DNA from: an uncultured Coprococcus sp.
GTDB lineage: Bacteria; Bacillota; Clostridia; Lachnospirales; Lachnospiraceae
DNA: 31,927 bases
Direction: 5' to 3'
Assembly: GCA_900548215.1 (NCBI GenBank)
Contig: URJI01000020.1
Location: forward strand, 1-31,927
A program made the translations under genes and the position numbers. Under the pieces are notes generated by a model that ran no database searches, had not been told where the DNA came from, and saw nothing but the letters and a program-made list of their open reading frames with translations. The first letter of the stretch is position 1, and each line of letters opens with the position of its first letter. Shown here in pieces: positions 9,138 through 19,045 of this stretch.

Positions 9138-12100
9138 ATGTATTTAAAAAGCATAGAGGTAAATGGTTTCAAATCATTTGCAAACAAAATAGTATTCAAA
9201 TTCAATCATGGAATAACCTGTATCGTTGGTCCTAACGGTTCTGGAAAGAGTAATGTCGCAGATGCTGTAAGGTGGGTGCTTGGAGAACAGAGTGCCAAGA
9301 GCCTTCGTGGTTCCAAGATGGAGGATGTCATTTTCTCCGGTACCCAGCTCCGTAAACCTCAAGGCTCTGCATATGTTGCCATCACTTTGGACAACAGTGA
9401 TCACAGTCTTCCTATAGACTACAATGAGGTTACGGTTGCCAGACGTGTATATCGTTCAGGAGAATCTGAATACCTGATAAATGGAACAGTCAGCAGACTT
9501 AAGGACGTATATTCCCTGTTCTTTGATACAGGTATAGGAAAAGAAGGTTACTCAATCATCGGTCAGGGTCAGATTGAGAAGATATTGAACGGTAAACCAG
9601 AGGAACGCCGTGAGCTTTTCGACGAGGCCGCAGGAATAGTCAAATTCAAGAAAAACAAAGCTGCCGCAGAGAAGTCACTCGAAGCAGAAAGAGATAATCT
9701 GAGCCGTGTAAATGACATTTTAAAAGAGCTTGAAAAACAGGTTGGTCCACTCAAAGAACAGTCTGAAACTGCAAGAAAATATCTTGCATTCAAGAATGAA
9801 CTGAAAAATCTCGACGTCAACGCTTTCCTTTTGGAGATTGAGAAGATCAGAACTGCGCTTGAAGATGATCAGAAGAGACTTCAGATAGTAAATGACGATA
9901 TAGAAGTAAACAAACAGGACTATGAACAGACTAAGGAAGAATACGAGCAGATAGAAAATACTATAGAACAGTTAAACTCTATCATTGATTCCTCCAAAAA
10001 TGAGATACATGAGAACAAACTCGCCAAGGAGCGTGCGGAGGGTGAGATAAATGTCATCAATCAGCAGATAATCACTCTGAAGATGAATGACAAGAATATC
10101 CACGAACAGATAGATCGTATAAACAGTCAGATTGAAGCCGGTGAGCGTGAACTTTCAGAGTATACATCACAGAAGGGAAATCTTGATACCTCGACATCAG
10201 ATGTGGAAGCGGCTCTTGAAGATGCCCGCAGGAAGAGTTCCGACATGGCAAAGTATATAGACGAATGCCAGCAGGAGATTGAGAACTGCAAGGCTGATAT
10301 CATCGAATATATGCATGAGAGCGGAACACTTCAGGCAAAGGTTGGCCGTTATGATGCCATGTTGGAGAATATCAACTTCAGAAAGACCCAGCTCAACCAG
10401 AGACTTCTTCAGTTTAAGAGCGATGACGCAGGGGATAAAAAGGAACTTGAGAGTCTGGAAGGTCAGCTTGAAGAGCTGGAAGCTAATGTCAAAGTCATCC
10501 TTGCCGGACTCGATCAGGCAACGGACCAGTTAAACGACAACCAGAACAGGAATAAGACCAACAGAGAGCTTATACACAATACAAACGAGAAACTGTCCGC
10601 TACAAAATCCAAGATGGAAGCACTCCGCAACATCACAGAGAGATATGACGGCTACGGCAACAGTATAAGACGTGTCATGGAGCAGAAGCAGTGGAATCCC
10701 GGCATCATAGGTGTTGTAGCTGATATCATAACTGTTAAGCAGGAATATGAGGTTGCCGTAGAGACAGCCCTTGGAGGAAGCATACAGAACATCGTAACTG
10801 AGGATGATGCCACAGCCAAGAGAATGATCTCTTATCTCAAGACAAACCGACTTGGTCGTGCCACATTTCTGCCGCTGAACAGCATAACCGACAGAGGATC
10901 TGTCCGTTCAGATGTTCTAAAGGAGAAGGGTGTTATAGGTGTTGCATCAGATCTTGTTGAAGTTGATCCAAAATTCAACACACTAGCGAAGAATCTTTTG
11001 GGAAAGATTCTTGTGGTAGACAACATCGACAATGCCATAGCAGTTGCGAGAAAGAACAATCAGTCACTGCGGCTTGTAACCATTGAAGGTGAACTCATAA
11101 ATCCTGGTGGATCGATGACTGGTGGTGCATTCAGAAATTCCAGCAATCTTCTTGGACGTAAGAGGGAGCTCGATGAACTGAAGGAACAGATAGATAATCT
11201 GAAATCTACAGCGGCAAAGGCAGCAAGCCTCGACGAGAAACTCAAGGCTCAGAGAGATCAGCTCAGAACAGATATAGACAAATTCAATGCAGAGCTTCAG
11301 CAGGCATACCTCAGGAAGAACACCCTGACCATGAGCATAGATCAGGTCAAGGAAAAGCTTGCTGAGTCTGAGAAGGTACTCGTTTCCATAGACAAGGAGA
11401 TATCAGAGCTTAACAGCCAGATATCAGAGATAAACAACAATAAGAACTCTCTTGCTGACAACAATAAGAAGCATGAGCAGATGAGAATAGAAGCTGAGTC
11501 GCGTATAGACGAGCTGGAAAGCCACAGTCAGGAGAACAAAGACAAGCTGGCCGAGGCAAATTCAAAAGTTTCCGAGCTTATGATCGAATTCAACTCGATC
11601 AGACAGCGCGACGACTTCATAGTAGAGAACATTCGAAGGATAGAGATAGACCTTGACAAATACCGTGAGGAACTTGAAAGTTTCACAAGCCGTGTTGAGT
11701 CATCATTTGCCGAGATAACAGAACTCGAGGATAAGATTACTTCTATAAAGAGTGACATAGAGTCTAAGACCATACATATATCCGACAATGAGAGCAAAGT
11801 CGCAGAATTCTCCGAGAAACGAGAAGAACTCCAGCTAAGCCACAAAGAGTTCTTTGCAAAGAGGGAGGAGCTTTCCGAAAAGATAGCCGGACTTGAGAAG
11901 GATTCTTATAAACTCACTTCCATCATAGAAAAGAACAGTGAGAAATCTGACGAACTCAGCAGCTATATGTGGGAAGAATACGAGATCACATATAGCACGG
12001 CAAAAGAGATGCGTGATGAAAATCTTCCAGAACTTCCTGCCCTCAAGAAAGAGATTGCCGCAGTGAAGGCCAAGATCAAATCTCTGGGAGATGTAAATGT

Positions 12101-12695
12101 CAATGCCATAGACGATTACAAAGAGGTATCTGAGAGATATGAATTCTTAAAGGGTCAGCACGACGATATCGTAAGTGCAGAGACAAATCTTGTGAACATA
12201 ATCTCAGAGCTGGAGAAATCCATGCAGGAACAGTTTGCTGAGAAATTCAAAGAGATACAGGTTATGTTCGACAAAGTGTTCAAAGAGCTTTTCGGTGGAG
12301 GCCGTGGCGCTCTGGAACTTGTCGACACTGAGGATCTTCTCGAGACAGGTATAAGAATCATTGCACAGCCGCCAGGAAAGAAGCTTCAGAATATGATGCA
12401 GCTCTCAGGTGGAGAGAAATCATTGACTGCGATAGCACTCTTGTTTGCTATCCAGAGTCTGAAACCGTCGCCGTTCTGTCTTCTTGATGAGATAGAAGCT
12501 GCCCTGGATGATTCAAACGTCAGAAGGTTTGCAAAGTATCTGAACAGGCTTACCAAGGATACACAGTTCATAGTGATATCCCATAGAAAGGGTACTATGG
12601 AGGCCGCAGATATCCTATATGGTATCACCATGCAGGAAAAAGGTGTGTCAACCCTTGTATCGGTAAATCTTATCGAAGGAGATCTTGATAAATAA
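9138..12695 (+). CDS. smc: Chromosome segregation protein SMC
   Basis: ATPase of the SMC-ScpAB condensin that organises and segregates the chromosome. The 1185-aa length is typical. The head starts with Walker A GPNGSGKS at residues 31-38. Long coiled coils cover about 165-500 and 670-1010, rich in E/K/Q heptads. The hinge lies near 510-660 (IIGVVADIITV, GGSIQNIVTEDDA, GGSMTGGAF). The C-terminal head has signature LSGGEKSLTAIALLFA and Walker B FCLLDEIEAALDDSN. No deletion or frameshift is seen. Its start is three bases after rnc, with only a modest AGGA ribosome site inside the rnc end, suggesting coupled translation. Confidence 0.98.
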   Translation: MYLKSIEVNGFKSFANKIVFKFNHGITCIVGPNGSGKSNVADAVRWVLGEQSAKSLRGSKMEDVIFSGTQLRKPQGSAYVAITLDNSDHSLPIDYNEVTVARRVYRSGESEYLINGTVSRLKDVYSLFFDTGIGKEGYSIIGQGQIEKILNGKPEERRELFDEAAGIVKFKKNKAAAEKSLEAERDNLSRVNDILKELEKQVGPLKEQSETARKYLAFKNELKNLDVNAFLLEIEKIRTALEDDQKRLQIVNDDIEVNKQDYEQTKEEYEQIENTIEQLNSIIDSSKNEIHENKLAKERAEGEINVINQQIITLKMNDKNIHEQIDRINSQIEAGERELSEYTSQKGNLDTSTSDVEAALEDARRKSSDMAKYIDECQQEIENCKADIIEYMHESGTLQAKVGRYDAMLENINFRKTQLNQRLLQFKSDDAGDKKELESLEGQLEELEANVKVILAGLDQATDQLNDNQNRNKTNRELIHNTNEKLSATKSKMEALRNITERYDGYGNSIRRVMEQKQWNPGIIGVVADIITVKQEYEVAVETALGGSIQNIVTEDDATAKRMISYLKTNRLGRATFLPLNSITDRGSVRSDVLKEKGVIGVASDLVEVDPKFNTLAKNLLGKILVVDNIDNAIAVARKNNQSLRLVTIEGELINPGGSMTGGAFRNSSNLLGRKRELDELKEQIDNLKSTAAKAASLDEKLKAQRDQLRTDIDKFNAELQQAYLRKNTLTMSIDQVKEKLAESEKVLVSIDKEISELNSQISEINNNKNSLADNNKKHEQMRIEAESRIDELESHSQENKDKLAEANSKVSELMIEFNSIRQRDDFIVENIRRIEIDLDKYREELESFTSRVESSFAEITELEDKITSIKSDIESKTIHISDNESKVAEFSEKREELQLSHKEFFAKREELSEKIAGLEKDSYKLTSIIEKNSEKSDELSSYMWEEYEITYSTAKEMRDENLPELPALKKEIAAVKAKIKSLGDVNVNAIDDYKEVSERYEFLKGQHDDIVSAETNLVNIISELEKSMQEQFAEKFKEIQVMFDKVFKELFGGGRGALELVDTEDLLETGIRIIAQPPGKKLQNMMQLSGGEKSLTAIALLFAIQSLKPSPFCLLDEIEAALDDSNVRRFAKYLNRLTKDTQFIVISHRKGTMEAADILYGITMQEKGVSTLVSVNLIEGDLDK

Positions 12696-12748
12696 AATAG
12701 CCGGCATCGATTGCCCATGGTGGCGACAGCTTAAAAAGGAGGTTCAAT

Positions 12749-13726
12749 ATGGCTGAAGAGAAGGAGAAAAAAGGATTCTTTGCGAGACTCAAGGAGGGAC
12801 TCACAAAGACACGTAACAGTATAGTTGAAAGCTTTACAGATGTATTTGGAGCATCACATATTGATGACGATTTCTATGAAAATCTTGAGGAAACTTTTAT
12901 CATGGCCGATATGGGTTATGAGACTACCGAAAACGTTATAGAGGGACTCAAAAAGAAGGTTCAGGATTCACATATCAAGGAACCTGCTGCCTGCAAAGAA
13001 CTTGTCATCAACATAATAAGAGATCAGATGTCTGTGGATGAATCCGCATATGATTTTGAAAACAAGAAATCAGTAGTACTTGTCATCGGCGTAAATGGCG
13101 TTGGAAAGACAACAACCATAGGAAAGCTTGCATCACAGTACAGACAGAGAGGCAAGAAAGTTCTCATGGCCGCTGCAGATACTTTCAGGGCTGCTGCGAT
13201 TGATCAGTTAAAGACATGGGCTGACAGAGCTCAGGTTGACATTATTTCCCACAGCGAGGGTGCAGATCCTGCTGCGGTTGTATACGATGCTGTTGCTGCA
13301 GCCAAAGCAAGAAATACAGATATTCTTCTTGTGGATACGGCAGGAAGACTTCACAACAAGAAGAACCTCATGGATGAGCTTGCCAAAATGAGAAGAATCA
13401 TATCAAGAGACTATCCAGAGGCAAATGTAGAGGCTCTCATTGTTCTGGACGGAACAACAGGCCAGAATGCCCTTGAACAGGCAAGACAGTTCAGTAACGT
13501 TACAGAGCTTGACGGTATAGTCATTACAAAGCTTGATGGAACCGCAAAGGGTGGTATAGCGATCGCTATACAGGCAGAACTTGATGTACCGGTTAAATTC
13601 ATTGGAGTGGGGGAGAAGATTGGAGACCTGCAGAGATTTGATCCTCAGGCATATGTTAATGCTCTATTTGCCGATTTTGATGAAGATAAGTCTGAGATCG
13701 ACATGCTTATTGGAGATGATAAATAG
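12749..13726 (+). CDS. ftsY: Signal recognition particle receptor FtsY
   Basis: GTPase that docks SRP-ribosome complexes at the membrane. The 325-aa protein has a short basic/acidic N-terminus instead of the long acidic A domain of enterobacteria, a helical N domain, and the G domain: GVNGVGKTTT at 114-123, the AADTFRAAA motif, DTAGRLHNKKNLM, and TKLDGTAKGG. The C-terminal GVGEKIGDLQRFDP is also diagnostic. A very strong AAAAAGGAGG ribosome site sits six bases before ATG. It follows smc after 53 bases in the standard rnc-smc-ftsY order. Confidence 0.98.
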   Translation: MAEEKEKKGFFARLKEGLTKTRNSIVESFTDVFGASHIDDDFYENLEETFIMADMGYETTENVIEGLKKKVQDSHIKEPAACKELVINIIRDQMSVDESAYDFENKKSVVLVIGVNGVGKTTTIGKLASQYRQRGKKVLMAAADTFRAAAIDQLKTWADRAQVDIISHSEGADPAAVVYDAVAAAKARNTDILLVDTAGRLHNKKNLMDELAKMRRIISRDYPEANVEALIVLDGTTGQNALEQARQFSNVTELDGIVITKLDGTAKGGIAIAIQAELDVPVKFIGVGEKIGDLQRFDPQAYVNALFADFDEDKSEIDMLIGDDK

Positions 13727-13843
13727 TTTTATATCGTCTGAATAATACAGTTCAGGCATGTCTTATCATAAAAACATAATCTGACGGATTAAATAATACG
13801 AAACCGTTAATAAAATTGTACATACAAAAGGAGACATAACCAG

Positions 13844-15088
13844 ATGGCAGAAGAAAAGACAACCGAAAATCTGACACTTGCAAAATTTGAGGAAGCCTAC
13901 GATATTGTTCAGAAAGTCGTACTCCCTACAAAGCTTATATACAGTGACTATTTCAGCAGCATAACAGGCAATAAGGTATATTTTAAACCCGAAAACCTTC
14001 AGAAGACTGGTGCATATAAGATCAGAGGAGCTTACTACAAGATCAGCACTCTTTCTGATGAAGAGCGACAGAAGGGACTCATCACAGCATCAGCTGGTAA
14101 CCATGCCCAGGGCGTTGCTTATGCTGCAAAAGCTTACGGAGTAAAGGCCACAATAGTTATGCCTTCATCCACACCTCTTATCAAGGTAAACAGAACTAAA
14201 TCATATGGCGCGGAAGTTATTCTATACGGAGATGTATATGATGAGTCATGTGCATATGCTCTTGAACTCGCAGAGGACAGAGGATATACATTTATACACC
14301 CATTTGACGATCTGGATGTTGCAACGGGTCAGGGTTCTGTTGCGATGGAGATCATCAAAGAGCTTCCATTTGTTGATTACATCCTCGTACCTATCGGGGG
14401 TGGCGGACTTGCAACCGGTGTATCAACACTTGCAAAGATGATGAATCCGAATATCAAAGTTATCGGTGTTGAACCTGCCGGAGCAAACTGTATGCAGGTG
14501 TCTCTCAAGAATAAAAAAGTGACAACACTTCCTTATGTAGACACTATAGCAGATGGTACAGCGGTAAAGACGCCGGGAAGCAGAATTTTCCCATATATAC
14601 AGAAGAATATAGATGACATTATCACAGTTGAGGACAATGAACTTATCGTTTCGTTCCTCGATATGCTTGAGAATCACAAACTTCTTGTTGAGAATTCAGG
14701 TCTTCTCACAGTTGCAGCCCTCAAGCATCTCGATGTAAAGGGCGCCAAAGTCGTCAGCATCCTGTCCGGCGGCAACATGGATATGATCACATTTGCATCA
14801 CTTGTACAGCACGGACTTATCGCAAGAAGCAGAATATTCACAGTGTCAACACTGCTTCCTGACAAGCCAGGTGCACTGATGAACATCTCTAAGGTCATTG
14901 CAGATCTTCAGGGAAATGTCATCAAGCTTGAGCATAATCAGTTTGTTTCCATAAACAGAAATTCTGCTGTTGAGCTTGTGATAACCATGGAGGCATTTGG
15001 CCCTGAACACAAACAGCTCATCATAAACACCCTTGCGGATAAGGGATATAAACCAAAGGAAGTAATGACCAAAGGAATATACAACTAA
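13844..15088 (+). CDS. Threonine ammonia-lyase with ACT domain
   Basis: PLP enzyme that deaminates threonine (and serine) to 2-oxobutyrate. The 414-aa protein has the catalytic fold-type II domain, with the PLP lysine expected at K59 in KTGAYKIRGAYYKI, the phosphate-binding glycine loop GGGGLATG near residue 186, and a single C-terminal ACT-like domain from about 330 (TVSTLLPDKPGALMNISKVI). The length and single ACT domain match the short IlvA/TdcB-type family rather than the 500-aa two-ACT IlvA. Whether it serves isoleucine synthesis or threonine fermentation cannot be told. AAAAGGAGA is the ribosome site. A RACo-like gene follows five bases after its stop, probably in the same transcript. 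Confidence 0.9.
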   Translation: MAEEKTTENLTLAKFEEAYDIVQKVVLPTKLIYSDYFSSITGNKVYFKPENLQKTGAYKIRGAYYKISTLSDEERQKGLITASAGNHAQGVAYAAKAYGVKATIVMPSSTPLIKVNRTKSYGAEVILYGDVYDESCAYALELAEDRGYTFIHPFDDLDVATGQGSVAMEIIKELPFVDYILVPIGGGGLATGVSTLAKMMNPNIKVIGVEPAGANCMQVSLKNKKVTTLPYVDTIADGTAVKTPGSRIFPYIQKNIDDIITVEDNELIVSFLDMLENHKLLVENSGLLTVAALKHLDVKGAKVVSILSGGNMDMITFASLVQHGLIARSRIFTVSTLLPDKPGALMNISKVIADLQGNVIKLEHNQFVSINRNSAVELVITMEAFGPEHKQLIINTLADKGYKPKEVMTKGIYN

Positions 15089-15093
15089 CAAAA

Positions 15094-16506
15094 ATGCAGA
15101 CAGATAATGTAAATCTTACGGTAAACGGAAACAGAAAACTAAAGTGTCCTAAAGGCAGCAACCTTTTTAAGGTGCTGTCGGATGCCGGGTATATGTTCAG
15201 CGGCAACTGCGGTGGCAGAGGAATGTGTGAGAGATGCCTTGTATACATTTCCGGAATTGGGAGTGTGAAGAGCTGCGGATATATAGTTATGTCCGATATC
15301 GACGTCACAGTAAAAAAAGACAGCACATCAATACTTACCGGATATCAGACTGAAGACGGTACAGAGTCGGATGCTGTCACATTCCAGTCTGAAAGTGATC
15401 CGGATGCCCTTGGTATAGCAGTGGACCTTGGAACAACAACAGTGGCTATGGAGCTTGTGCAGCTTGCAACCGGGGTCACTATATCGCAGCATGGGTTCTT
15501 GAATCCTCAGATAAAGTATGGAAGCGATGTCATATCCAGAATAAAAAAAGGGTCAACCAGAGATGGCCTTGAAGAACTTGAAAAAGCAATCAAATCCGGT
15601 TTGGCTGATGGAATATCATCTATGACTGATCATCCTGAACATATATCAAAGATGGTTATCTCGGGTAATACAACCATTAATTCCATACTAGAGGACATGA
15701 CACTTGAGAACCTGGGGCACTTCCCGTTTGAGATAAAGAATCCGGATGTCATATCCATGAATGGCGAAGTGTTCTTTGGAGATAAGACATACTCATGTAT
15801 GACTGTTATATGTCTGCCAAATCTCAGTGCTTTTGTCGGTGCTGATGCCCTGTGTGGTGCTCTGGTATGCGGACTTGACAGATCGGATTCATATCATCTT
15901 TTCGCGGATCTTGGTACAAACGGAGAGCTCATCCTCGCAAAAAGTACAAAGGGATACGCTACATCGTGTGCCTGTGGACCGGCATTTGAAGGTATGCTTA
16001 AGAGAGAAGCTGTCATGCCGACTACAGCATTTGATTTTCTGTACGCTATGAAGAATATGAAAATAGTCAGCGACGATGGTGTGCTGGCAGACAGATTTAT
16101 AACGTCCGGCTACAGTCCTGCAAATGGTGTGAGGATTGATATGGACATGATACACAGTTTTCTGCTTGCCAAGGCTGCCATTTGTGCCGGAATCGACGCA
16201 CTCATTGATATGGCGGGGATATCAGCAGAGGACATCTCCGGTGTACACATAGCAGGTGGATTCGGATGCAGCCTGAAAATAAACAGTGCGACCGGGCTTG
16301 GGCTCTTTCCTGACTGTTTTGGTGCTAAATCAGAGTTTGCTGGCAATTCATCACTGCATGGAGCACATAAGTGCTTGCTTGATGATGCATTTATTGATAG
16401 AATAAACGAGTTTAAGAGTATCCTGACAGCGGTCAATCTGGGTGAACTGGATGGCTTTGACAGGAAATATTACAGTCACATGGATTTGCGATCATGGGAC
16501 ATATAG
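15094..16506 (+). CDS. RACo-like 2Fe-2S/ASKHA protein (DUF4445 type)
   Basis: 470 aa. Residues 1-65 form a plant-type ferredoxin-like domain with C39-x5-C45-x2-C48 and C61, the 2Fe-2S ligand pattern. From about 107 follows an ASKHA ATPase fold: GIAVDLGTTTVAME (phosphate 1), FADLGTNGELILAK (phosphate 2) and HIAGGFGCSLKINSATGLG (adenosine). This layout is that of RACo/RamA-type reductive activators, which use ATP to re-reduce corrinoid proteins. It is shorter than typical RACo (600 residues or more), with a short linker. No corrinoid protein or methyltransferase is in the window, so the partner is unknown. It starts five bases after the threonine ammonia-lyase stop. Fold assignment is good; function is inferred. 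Confidence 0.82.
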   Translation: MQTDNVNLTVNGNRKLKCPKGSNLFKVLSDAGYMFSGNCGGRGMCERCLVYISGIGSVKSCGYIVMSDIDVTVKKDSTSILTGYQTEDGTESDAVTFQSESDPDALGIAVDLGTTTVAMELVQLATGVTISQHGFLNPQIKYGSDVISRIKKGSTRDGLEELEKAIKSGLADGISSMTDHPEHISKMVISGNTTINSILEDMTLENLGHFPFEIKNPDVISMNGEVFFGDKTYSCMTVICLPNLSAFVGADALCGALVCGLDRSDSYHLFADLGTNGELILAKSTKGYATSCACGPAFEGMLKREAVMPTTAFDFLYAMKNMKIVSDDGVLADRFITSGYSPANGVRIDMDMIHSFLLAKAAICAGIDALIDMAGISAEDISGVHIAGGFGCSLKINSATGLGLFPDCFGAKSEFAGNSSLHGAHKCLLDDAFIDRINEFKSILTAVNLGELDGFDRKYYSHMDLRSWDI

Positions 16507-16518
16507 AAGAGTTGAATT

Positions 16519-17316
16519 ATGAGATTACTTAGTATAGCCAGTGGAAGCAGTGGTAACTGCTACTACGTAGGAAATGACAACACGCACCTCCTTGTAGACG
16601 CCGGAATCAGTTGTAAAAAGGTTGAGACGGCTCTTAATGAAGAGGGAATAAAACCATCGGAGCTTGACGGAGTTCTGGTGACACATGAACATATTGACCA
16701 TGTGAAAGGAATAGGCGTTCTTGCCAGAAAACATAGTGTTCCAATATATGCGACAGCGGGAACCATAACTGAGATGAAAAAGATGAGTTCACTTGGCAAA
16801 ATAGACGAAGACCTTTTTCATGAAATACATCCGGATGAAAAGCTGTCCATAAAAGATATAACCGTAGATCCGACATCTATATGGCATGATGCGGCAGATC
16901 CGGTCTGCTACAGCCTGTACGGTGATGATAAAAAAGTGTCCATCGCCACAGACATGGGCAATTACAATGACTACATAATAAATAAACTTGACAATTCAGA
17001 TATAATGGTTATAGAAGCCAACCACGATGTAAAGATGCTTGAGGCAGGACCATATCCATACTACCTCAAGAGACGAATACTCGGCAATTACGGGCATTTG
17101 TCAAATGAGTTGTCGGGGCAGCTCATTTACAGGCTTCTCAACGATCATATAAAGGGAATCCTTCTCGGTCATCTGAGCAAGGAGAACAATTTTGAAGAAT
17201 TGGCATATGAGACGGTCAAACTTGAGATCAAAGACAACTCATTTGCCAGTGATGTAAGGGAATTCGGGCTGGCTGTAGCCAGAAGAGATATACCGATGAA
17301 AGCTATTGAAGCATAA
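16519..17316 (+). CDS. MBL-fold hydrolase, YycJ/WalJ family
   Basis: 265-aa metallo-beta-lactamase-fold protein. The N-terminus MRLLSIASGSSGNCYYV is highly characteristic of YycJ/WalJ. The metal site THEHIDH is at residues 55-61, and later HDAADPVCY, ATDMGNYND and EANHD (H/D ligands) fit the family. In Bacilli yycJ ends the walRK operon and has been linked to DNA repair and cell-wall coordination; here there is no walRK, so only a nuclease-like hydrolase role is inferred. The start is 12 bases after the RACo-like gene, with a weak GAAGAG ribosome site. Confidence 0.87.
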   Translation: MRLLSIASGSSGNCYYVGNDNTHLLVDAGISCKKVETALNEEGIKPSELDGVLVTHEHIDHVKGIGVLARKHSVPIYATAGTITEMKKMSSLGKIDEDLFHEIHPDEKLSIKDITVDPTSIWHDAADPVCYSLYGDDKKVSIATDMGNYNDYIINKLDNSDIMVIEANHDVKMLEAGPYPYYLKRRILGNYGHLSNELSGQLIYRLLNDHIKGILLGHLSKENNFEELAYETVKLEIKDNSFASDVREFGLAVARRDIPMKAIEA

Positions 17317-17332
17317 AAGGAGGACAAATGAA

Positions 17333-17605
17333 ATGAAGAAGAGAATCATAACTGTAGTAGGTAAGGACAGCGTGGGTATCACAGCAAAGGTATGTGTCTA
17401 TCTGGCAAATAACCAGATCAACATTCTGGACATATCACAGACTATAGTTGCAGGATATTTCAATATGATGATGGTGGTTGACACTCAGGAGTCATCTAAG
17501 TCAACAGAGCTCATCGCATCAGAGCTTGGTCAGATCGGTGAGGAGATCGGTGTACAGATCAAAGTTCAGCATGAGAAGATCTTTGAGATGATGCACAGAA
17601 TCTAA
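17333..17605 (+). CDS. ACT domain protein, UPF0237 family
   Basis: A stand-alone ACT domain of 90 aa beginning MKKRIITVVGKDSVGITAKV, typical of UPF0237. The start at 17333 is chosen because AAAGGAGG (17317-17323) is well placed; an ATG at 17328 is out of frame and stops at once. ACT domains bind small ligands, usually amino acids. UPF0237 is commonly found next to UPF0210, as here, so the two may work as regulator and partner. The ligand is unknown. Confidence 0.9.
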   Translation: MKKRIITVVGKDSVGITAKVCVYLANNQINILDISQTIVAGYFNMMMVVDTQESSKSTELIASELGQIGEEIGVQIKVQHEKIFEMMHRI

Positions 17606-17669
17606 TATATAAATATAAGCATACATTCTATAGTAAACACCGGTCTTACAGACAGAAAAGAGGATTTAG

Positions 17670-19034
17670 ATGATTAGCATTAATGAAGTAATCGAGACAA
17701 ATAAGATGATCTCCGACATGAATCTTGACGTTCGTACCATAACAATGGGTATCAGTCTTCTGGATTGTGTGGGAAGTGATGTGGATGACACATGTACAAA
17801 GATATATAACAAGATAACAACTTACGCAAAGGATCTCGTGTCAACAGGACAGGAGATATCTAGAAAGTATGGTATTCCTATAGTAAACAAGAGAGTCTCT
17901 GTCACACCTATCGCATTGGTCGGCGGGTCGGTGTGCAAGACATCATCAGATTTCGTAAAGATCGCAAAGGCACTTGACAGAGCTGCTGATACAATAGGTG
18001 TCAATTTCATAGGCGGTTATTCAGCACTTGTAAACAAGGGAATGACACCTGCAGATGAGCTTCTCATCCGCTCAATTCCAGAGGCACTCTCAACAACAGG
18101 AAAGGTCTGCAGCTCCATAAATGTAGGTTCAACCAAGACCGGTATCGATATGGATGCAGTAAAGCTTCTCGGAGAGATGATAAAGGACACTGCCGAGCTC
18201 ACAAAGGAAGCAGATTCTATCGGATGTGCAAAGCTCGTTGTATTCTGCAACGCTCCTGATGATAATCCTTTCATGGCGGGAGCATTCCACGGTGTAACCG
18301 AGGGAGACTGCGTTATCAACGTTGGTGTCAGTGGACCTGGTGTTGTAAAGAAGGCACTTGAAAAGGTAAGAGGTGAGAATTTTGAAGTTCTCTGCGAGAC
18401 TATAAAGAAGACGGCATTCAAGGTTACAAGAGTTGGTCAGCTCGTAGCCAAGGAGGCTTCCAAGATGCTTGGCATTCCATTCGGTATTGTTGATCTTTCA
18501 CTTGCCCCGACTCCGGCTGTTGGAGACAGTGTAGGTGAGATTCTTGAGGAGATCGGACTTGAATATGCCGGAGCACCTGGTACAACAGCAGCACTTGCTC
18601 TGCTCAACGATCAGGTTAAGAAGGGTGGAGTTATGGCTTCATCATACGTAGGCGGTCTTTCAGGCGCATTTATACCTGTATCTGAGGATCAGAGAATGAT
18701 CGATGCAGTATCAGCTGGTGCCCTTACTCTTGAGAAACTTGAGGCCATGACATGTGTATGTTCTGTCGGACTTGATATGATAGCTATACCTGGTGATACA
18801 TCACCAGCAACCATCTCCGGTATCATAGCCGATGAGATGGCGCTCGGAATGATCAACCAGAAGACAACAGCAGTAAGACTTATTCCTGTCATCGGCAAGG
18901 GTCTTGGCGATCAGGCTGAGTTTGGCGGACTCCTCGGATATGCACCTATCATGCCTGTAAATAAATTTGCATGTGATAAGTTCGTAAACAGAGGCGGACG
19001 TATCCCTGCACCTATTCACAGCTTTAAGAACTAA
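17670..19034 (+). CDS. UPF0210 (DUF711/PFL-like) family protein
   Basis: 454 aa, the normal family length. Matches the UPF0210/DUF711 family whose fold resembles glycyl-radical enzymes of the PFL group, but there is no glycyl radical motif and the activity is unknown. Characteristic stretches include LDVRTITMGISLLDC at the N-terminus, KRVSVTPIALVGG, NVGVSGPGVVKKALE, PTPAVGDSVGEILEEIGLE and NRGGRIPAPIHSFKN at the C-terminus. It lies 64 bases after the UPF0237 ACT gene with an AAGAGGA ribosome site. I infer that the pair senses or handles an amino-acid-like ligand. Confidence 0.9.
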   Translation: MISINEVIETNKMISDMNLDVRTITMGISLLDCVGSDVDDTCTKIYNKITTYAKDLVSTGQEISRKYGIPIVNKRVSVTPIALVGGSVCKTSSDFVKIAKALDRAADTIGVNFIGGYSALVNKGMTPADELLIRSIPEALSTTGKVCSSINVGSTKTGIDMDAVKLLGEMIKDTAELTKEADSIGCAKLVVFCNAPDDNPFMAGAFHGVTEGDCVINVGVSGPGVVKKALEKVRGENFEVLCETIKKTAFKVTRVGQLVAKEASKMLGIPFGIVDLSLAPTPAVGDSVGEILEEIGLEYAGAPGTTAALALLNDQVKKGGVMASSYVGGLSGAFIPVSEDQRMIDAVSAGALTLEKLEAMTCVCSVGLDMIAIPGDTSPATISGIIADEMALGMINQKTTAVRLIPVIGKGLGDQAEFGGLLGYAPIMPVNKFACDKFVNRGGRIPAPIHSFKN

Positions 19035-19045
19035 GGATTTTATTT

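Noticed and set aside
13727..13843. T-box or riboswitch before threonine ammonia-lyase
   Set aside because: The gap is only 117 bases, with no T-box sequence, no convincing terminator/antiterminator pair and only a weak ACGG/CCGT repeat.
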